A stretch of 10,177 nucleotides of DNA, taken from contig DGSM01000093.1 in NCBI GenBank assembly GCA_002393975.1, forward strand, positions 1 through 10,177, written 5' to 3'. Position numbers and translations under genes: made by a program. The notes under the pieces were generated by a model. It was given only the letters and a program-made list of their open reading frames with translations. It was not told the origin of the DNA and did no database searches. The stretch comes from Clostridiales bacterium UBA4362 (GTDB taxonomy: Bacteria > Bacillota > Clostridia > TANB77 > CAG-508). Numbering within the stretch: position 1 is the first letter of the stretch; the number at the start of each line of letters is the position of its first letter. This document shows positions 6,757 through 10,177 of this stretch, piece by piece.

Positions 6757-7535
6757 AAAAAATAGGAGTGTTTGATTCTGGAATTGGAGGAGCTTCAGTT
6801 TTAACCGAGATGCTTAAAGCTATGCCAAATGAAGATTATTTGTTTTTAAGTGATTCAGCAAATAATCCATATGGAGAAAAAAATCCTGAAGAATTATACA
6901 CAATTTGTAAAAATAATGTGGATTACTTATTATCTAGAGATGTTAAATGTATAGTTATTGCATGTAATACGGCAAGTACTCAAATGGCAAATAGATTAAG
7001 AGAGGAATATAAAGATACTTTAATATTTGCAATAGAGCCAGCATATAAAATGGTTTATGATTATGCATATGATGAACCAACTCTTATTTTAGCTACTCAA
7101 GGAACTATAAAAAGTGAACAATTTCATCTATTGTATAGCAAATATAATAACCATAAAACTGAGATTATTCCTTGTGTTGGACTTGCAGACGCAATAGAAG
7201 ATGGAGATGAAAAAAGAATAGACAAGATTCTGAACAAATATTTGTCACCTTATACCGACAAAATTAAAAATGTAGTTATAGGATGTACGCATTACCCATT
7301 TGTAAAAAATAGAATTGTTGAACAACTAGGTGGAGATATAAAATTCTTCTATGGAGCTGAAGCGCTTACTAAACATATAAAAGAAGAATTAGAAAACCGA
7401 AACATGTTGGAAAATGTCGAGAAGAGTCGAGATTTGTCGAAAGATGTCGAATTTGTAGATACAAGCAATTCTGAATTCAAAAAGAAAAGATTTTATGAAA
7501 TAATAAGTCATTATGAAACAGAGTATAATATTTAA
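6753..7535 (+). CDS. murI: Glutamate racemase
   Basis: MurI interconverts L- and D-glutamate without a cofactor, supplying D-Glu for peptidoglycan stem peptides in the cytoplasm. The 260 residues are a normal length. FDSGIGG (7-13) supplies the conserved Asp8 and Ser9. The two catalytic cysteines are Cys71 in ACNTAS and Cys178 in GCTHYPF, with His180 beside the second. DSANNPYG (34-41) matches the family's D-T-A-x-x-P-Y-G region. The ATG overlaps the tcdA stop as ATGA and has only a weak purine-rich stretch upstream, so translation is probably coupled. A low-conservation segment near the C-terminus (residues about 220-233) is encoded by an odd 10-base-periodic GTCGA repeat. The mscS-type gene starts 19 bases downstream. 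Confidence 0.95.
   Translation: MKKIGVFDSGIGGASVLTEMLKAMPNEDYLFLSDSANNPYGEKNPEELYTICKNNVDYLLSRDVKCIVIACNTASTQMANRLREEYKDTLIFAIEPAYKMVYDYAYDEPTLILATQGTIKSEQFHLLYSKYNNHKTEIIPCVGLADAIEDGDEKRIDKILNKYLSPYTDKIKNVVIGCTHYPFVKNRIVEQLGGDIKFFYGAEALTKHIKEELENRNMLENVEKSRDLSKDVEFVDTSNSEFKKKRFYEIISHYETEYNI
7411..7450 (+). repeat. Four 10-base units each ending in GTCGA, inside murI
   Basis: GTCGA occurs at 7416-7420, 7426-7430, 7436-7440 and 7446-7450, exactly ten bases apart. The other five bases of each unit are purine-rich but variable. Because ten is not a multiple of three, the copies are read in different frames and do not make a peptide repeat. Confidence 0.7.
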
Positions 7536-7554
7536 ATAATTTTTAGGAGAACAT

Positions 7555-8355
7555 ATGCAAGAATTTATTGAAAAATATCAAAATACAATTTACTTTAAGT
7601 TAGGTATTTCACTTATAATAATTATATTAGCTATTATTGTTTATAAAATAATCTTACATATTTTTGCTAAAAGTGAAAAGCTATACAAAAATGGTGATGA
7701 GGTCAAGAAAAAAAGAGCAACATATTTTAGATTATTTAGAAGTATATTAAGATATGTGATTATAATTATTACAGCGCTAGCATTATTAGAAGTAAATGGA
7801 GTAAAAGTTACTTCACTATTTGCAGGGCTTGGAATAGTAAGTGTTGTAGTTGGTCTTGCTATTCAAGATTGGTTAAAAGATATTATTAGAGGAAGTAGTT
7901 TAGTATCTGATAATTATTTTCATGTTGGAGATGTTGTTAAATATAATGATATTGAAGGAAAAGTATTAGTAATTGGCCTTAAAACAACACAGATACAAGA
8001 TATTAAAACTTCAAATATTATTTCTATTGCTAATAGAAAGTTAGAAGAAGTTCAAGTAGTTTCAGAAAAGAACTATATAGAGATTCCGATGCCATATGAA
8101 TTACCTCTTAATAGAGCAGAAGCAATAGTGGACGAAGTTATTGAAGAAGTTAAGAAAAATGAAAAGGTTAAAGATTGCATTTATAAATCTGTTAATAAAT
8201 TGGATTCTTCAAGTATTAATTATTATATAGAAATTGATTGTAACCCTGTAGATAAATTGCAAGTAAGAAGAGATGCTCTAAGAGTTATATTAAAGGTTAT
8301 GGAGAAGAATAATATAAGCGTTCCATATACTCAAATAGATATTCATAATAAATAA
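7555..8355 (+). CDS. MscS-family small-conductance mechanosensitive channel
   Basis: MscS-type channels open under membrane tension and release solutes during osmotic downshock. The 266-residue protein has the three-helix core: transmembrane segments at about 12-36, 64-80 and 86-113. The third, glycine- and alanine-rich (SLFAGLGIVSVVVGLAIQ), is the pore-lining helix. The beta domain follows with DNYFHVGDVVKYNDIEG (119-135) and KTTQIQDIKTSNIISIANRKL, matching the FxVGD and IPN regions of the family (IAN here). An alpha/beta C-terminal domain completes it. Size is close to E. coli MscS (286) and to YkuT-like Bacillus homologues. AGGAG at 7545-7549 is five bases from the ATG. It is the last gene of the operon, 19 bases after murI and 16 bases before the terminator. 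Confidence 0.92.
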   Translation: MQEFIEKYQNTIYFKLGISLIIIILAIIVYKIILHIFAKSEKLYKNGDEVKKKRATYFRLFRSILRYVIIIITALALLEVNGVKVTSLFAGLGIVSVVVGLAIQDWLKDIIRGSSLVSDNYFHVGDVVKYNDIEGKVLVIGLKTTQIQDIKTSNIISIANRKLEEVQVVSEKNYIEIPMPYELPLNRAEAIVDEVIEEVKKNEKVKDCIYKSVNKLDSSSINYYIEIDCNPVDKLQVRRDALRVILKVMEKNNISVPYTQIDIHNK

Positions 8356-8371
8356 TAAAAAATCATGTAAG

Positions 8372-8394
8372 AGCCCTATGTATAGGGCTTTTTT
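8372..8394 (+). terminator. Intrinsic terminator of the SDR-tcdA-murI-mscS operon
   Basis: A perfect 7-bp stem (AGCCCTA at 8372-8378, TAGGGCT at 8383-8389) with a four-base loop TGTA runs into six T residues (8389-8394). Confidence 0.92.
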
Positions 8395-8396
8395 GT

Positions 8397-8425
8397 TTGA
8401 CTTTACATAACTTCCGTGTTAAAAT
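8397..8425 (+). promoter_or_regulatory. Strong promoter of the Clp/M41 fusion gene
   Basis: TTGACT (8397-8402) and TAAAAT (8420-8425) each match consensus at five of six bases, with a 17-base spacer. TGT at 8417-8419 adds an extended -10 element. The promoter starts three bases after the T tract of the previous operon, so the downstream gene is independently expressed. It looks like the strongest promoter in the window. Confidence 0.8.
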
Positions 8426-8463
8426 AAAATTTATCCAAGAAACTTGGAAGGAGGGCAGTCATT

Positions 8464-10113
8464 ATGAGTAGAAATACTAATACTCTGTCAGTCGTTTTTC
8501 GCTTAGAGAACGATGCTGGACAGACAAAGGCATTAAAACTTCCAATTGAGCTTCTCCGGACTAGGCTTAAACAGCTTAAAGAAGGAGAAAAAGGCTCTCT
8601 TGTAGTCAGTCACAAAGGCTATGAGGCAATCATACCAATTCAACAAGTAGAGGAGGCGATTTTACAAACATCTTTATTTGAAACAATGCACACAGTCAAG
8701 ATTCCTAAAATACTGAAAAAAGTACTTGTTTATGAGTACGATCGGTATGCTCTGATTTATAACGAGCCTATCGAAGGTAGAAAAAAGGAACTTGATAAAC
8801 TCTGGACATTTATGACATCTAAGACAAAAACCAATTGCATTTTAGTTGGTCAGGATGGTGTAGGAAGAACAACAATTGTTCAAGACTTTTCAAGGCAATT
8901 GATCCTGGAGGATAATAATCCCCTAAAAGGATTGATAATCTTGAAAGTCAATCTCAAGGAGATTCCTAAGCACTTTCCGCTTGACAAAGCCTTTTATCTA
9001 GCTTTCAGGAAATTTGTCAATGATAATAGGGATAAAGTCATTTTTCACTTCGACTTTGTTGAAGATTTGATTAACTTCCCTGATATGAGCGATATCTTTC
9101 TTGAAGAATTGGCTTATCGGAATACTAAAATAATAGGAGAGATTACTCCTGACAGCATTCTCAATGGCTATTTTTCCGTTGATATGATGCGTTTTTTAAA
9201 TTTTATTCCGGTACAAATACCTGAGTTTGAAGAGACAAAGGTTTTGCTTGCGAAGAAAATCAAGCGAATTGAGCTCGAAAACGCTATCACGATAAGTGAT
9301 CATATGATAAGGTTTGCCATTATGACTGGTTCGATTCTTGCAGCCAGCACAGTGGTGAATCCCGAGCTTACGATTGATGTCTTAAACTTTGCTGTAATGA
9401 ATGCCAAGATTAATGGTCAGAAGGCTGTGACAAAGCAGAATATTCTGTCTTTCTACAACTTGAATTTTAAGTTGATGGACAAGACTGAAGAAAAAGAAAA
9501 AATTATCACAGCTTACCATGAAATTGGTCACTATGTCGTATCCAAGATGGTCAAAAATGTCACACGTTCCAAAAATGCATTTGTTTCTATTCTGCCGATT
9601 TCTAGTGCACTCGGTATCACTGCAAGTTATGATGAGTTAGGAAAACAGCTTACTCTTACTAGAGAGTACTACCTAGATCAGATTGCTTGCGATTATGGTG
9701 GAAGAACAGGAGAATTTTTGTATACACATATGTATTCTACCGGAGCTTCTGCTGATATCGAGAGTGCAAGTGATACAGCAGAGATGTTGGTCCTTTCCGG
9801 AGGCTTGGCTGAAGATGAAAATATTAGCAACCAGTCTTATATGTGGGGAGGAACTGTAAAAGAGTATCTTCTTACTGATGAAGAGAAAAAGAAACTTAAT
9901 AATGAAATCACAAAGATTAGAGCAGAAGGATTCAAGCGTGCTCAGGAAATATGTAATGAGAATGCTGATCTTATTGCCTTTCTTGTTGATGAATTACTTA
10001 AGGACGGAATTCTTCTTGGAAGTGAGTTGGATGAATTAGTTAAGAAGTTTCAGGATAATCCGATTAAGCCCTATGTGCTCAAATTTGGAAGTGCCGAGAC
10101 AGAAAAGAAGTAA
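8464..10113 (+). CDS. Clp-type degenerate AAA+ domain fused to FtsH-like M41 zinc metallopeptidase
   Basis: This 549-residue protein joins parts normally found in different families. Residues 1-90 are an unrecognised N-terminal domain. Residues about 100-330 follow the layout of the first AAA+ domain of ClpA/ClpB: EGRKKEL, Walker A GQDGVGRT (129-136), Walker B VIFHFD (192-197), then TKIIGEITPDSI and a C-terminal helical part. Residues about 341-530 match the FtsH peptidase: HEIGH (352-356), LPISSALGIT, YGGRTGE (411-417) and STGASAD, whose Asp431 lies 79 residues after His352; in E. coli FtsH the spacing is 81. The zinc site is therefore complete. The AAA+ module has Arg135 for the Walker A lysine, Phe198 for the Walker B glutamate, and no arginine fingers. 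No membrane helix is visible, unlike FtsH. AAGGAGGG at 8448-8455 is eight bases from the ATG. The gene stands alone, and its GC (40% in 9661-9720) is above its neighbours'. Confidence 0.85.
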   Translation: MSRNTNTLSVVFRLENDAGQTKALKLPIELLRTRLKQLKEGEKGSLVVSHKGYEAIIPIQQVEEAILQTSLFETMHTVKIPKILKKVLVYEYDRYALIYNEPIEGRKKELDKLWTFMTSKTKTNCILVGQDGVGRTTIVQDFSRQLILEDNNPLKGLIILKVNLKEIPKHFPLDKAFYLAFRKFVNDNRDKVIFHFDFVEDLINFPDMSDIFLEELAYRNTKIIGEITPDSILNGYFSVDMMRFLNFIPVQIPEFEETKVLLAKKIKRIELENAITISDHMIRFAIMTGSILAASTVVNPELTIDVLNFAVMNAKINGQKAVTKQNILSFYNLNFKLMDKTEEKEKIITAYHEIGHYVVSKMVKNVTRSKNAFVSILPISSALGITASYDELGKQLTLTREYYLDQIACDYGGRTGEFLYTHMYSTGASADIESASDTAEMLVLSGGLAEDENISNQSYMWGGTVKEYLLTDEEKKKLNNEITKIRAEGFKRAQEICNENADLIAFLVDELLKDGILLGSELDELVKKFQDNPIKPYVLKFGSAETEKK

Positions 10114-10126
10114 TGATTTGCAAAGG

Positions 10127-10159
10127 GGAGACCATGCTAAAGCGTGGTCTTCTTTTATT
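10127..10159 (+). terminator. Intrinsic terminator of the Clp/M41 fusion gene
   Basis: AGACCATGC (10129-10137) pairs with GCGTGGTCT (10142-10150) through nine pairs, one of them T-G, around a TAAA loop. The stem can extend two more pairs, and TTTTATT follows at 10153-10159. It lies 15 bases after the stop codon. Confidence 0.85.
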
Positions 10160-10177
10160 ATGTGCGACGATTGACGT

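Overview
This is a low-GC bacterial window with mostly AT-rich codons, about 30% GC in a hand-counted sample line (5341-5400). It uses the standard code, because TGA serves as a stop at 4035 and 6756. Shine-Dalgarno sites of the AGGAG type, sigma-A-like promoters and compact hairpin terminators all suggest a Bacillota member, probably a clostridial or related anaerobic lineage. This is inference; no rRNA or species marker is present.

Region 1 (1-3152) starts with the 3' part of an acyl carrier protein gene that runs off the left edge. A TATAAT-type promoter follows, then a three-gene run: a GT4-type (GT-B fold) glycosyltransferase, a GT-A-like enzyme with a DDD motif and no family I can name, and a small three-helix membrane protein. 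A clean intrinsic terminator closes the run. Region 2 (3153-4120) is a single GNAT acetyltransferase gene with its own extended -10 promoter. A hairpin that can terminate from both sides separates it from the convergent gene. Region 3 (4138-5149) is a minus-strand MYG1-family (UPF0160, DHH-type) metal hydrolase with visibly higher GC. Its promoter is overlapped by an inverted repeat.

Region 4 (5150-8394) is a tightly packed operon: an SDR oxidoreductase resembling chlorophyll b reductases, the E1-like tRNA t6A dehydratase TcdA, glutamate racemase MurI, and an MscS-type mechanosensitive channel, ending at a strong terminator. The first three genes overlap each other. It combines cell-wall precursor supply, tRNA modification and osmotic protection, but no single pathway links all four.

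Region 5 (8397-10159) is the most unusual part. It is a monocistronic gene with its own strong promoter, Shine-Dalgarno site and terminator. It encodes a soluble protein in which a ClpA/ClpB first-domain-like AAA+ module precedes an FtsH-type M41 zinc peptidase. The peptidase residues (HEIGH and the distal Asp) are intact. The AAA+ module has lost several catalytic residues: Walker A Lys is Arg, Walker B Glu is Phe, and the arginine fingers are gone. No membrane anchor is visible. This gene and the MYG1 gene differ in composition from the rest of the window and may be acquired.

No tRNA, rRNA, CRISPR array or insertion sequence was recognised, and no gap between genes exceeds 300 bases.
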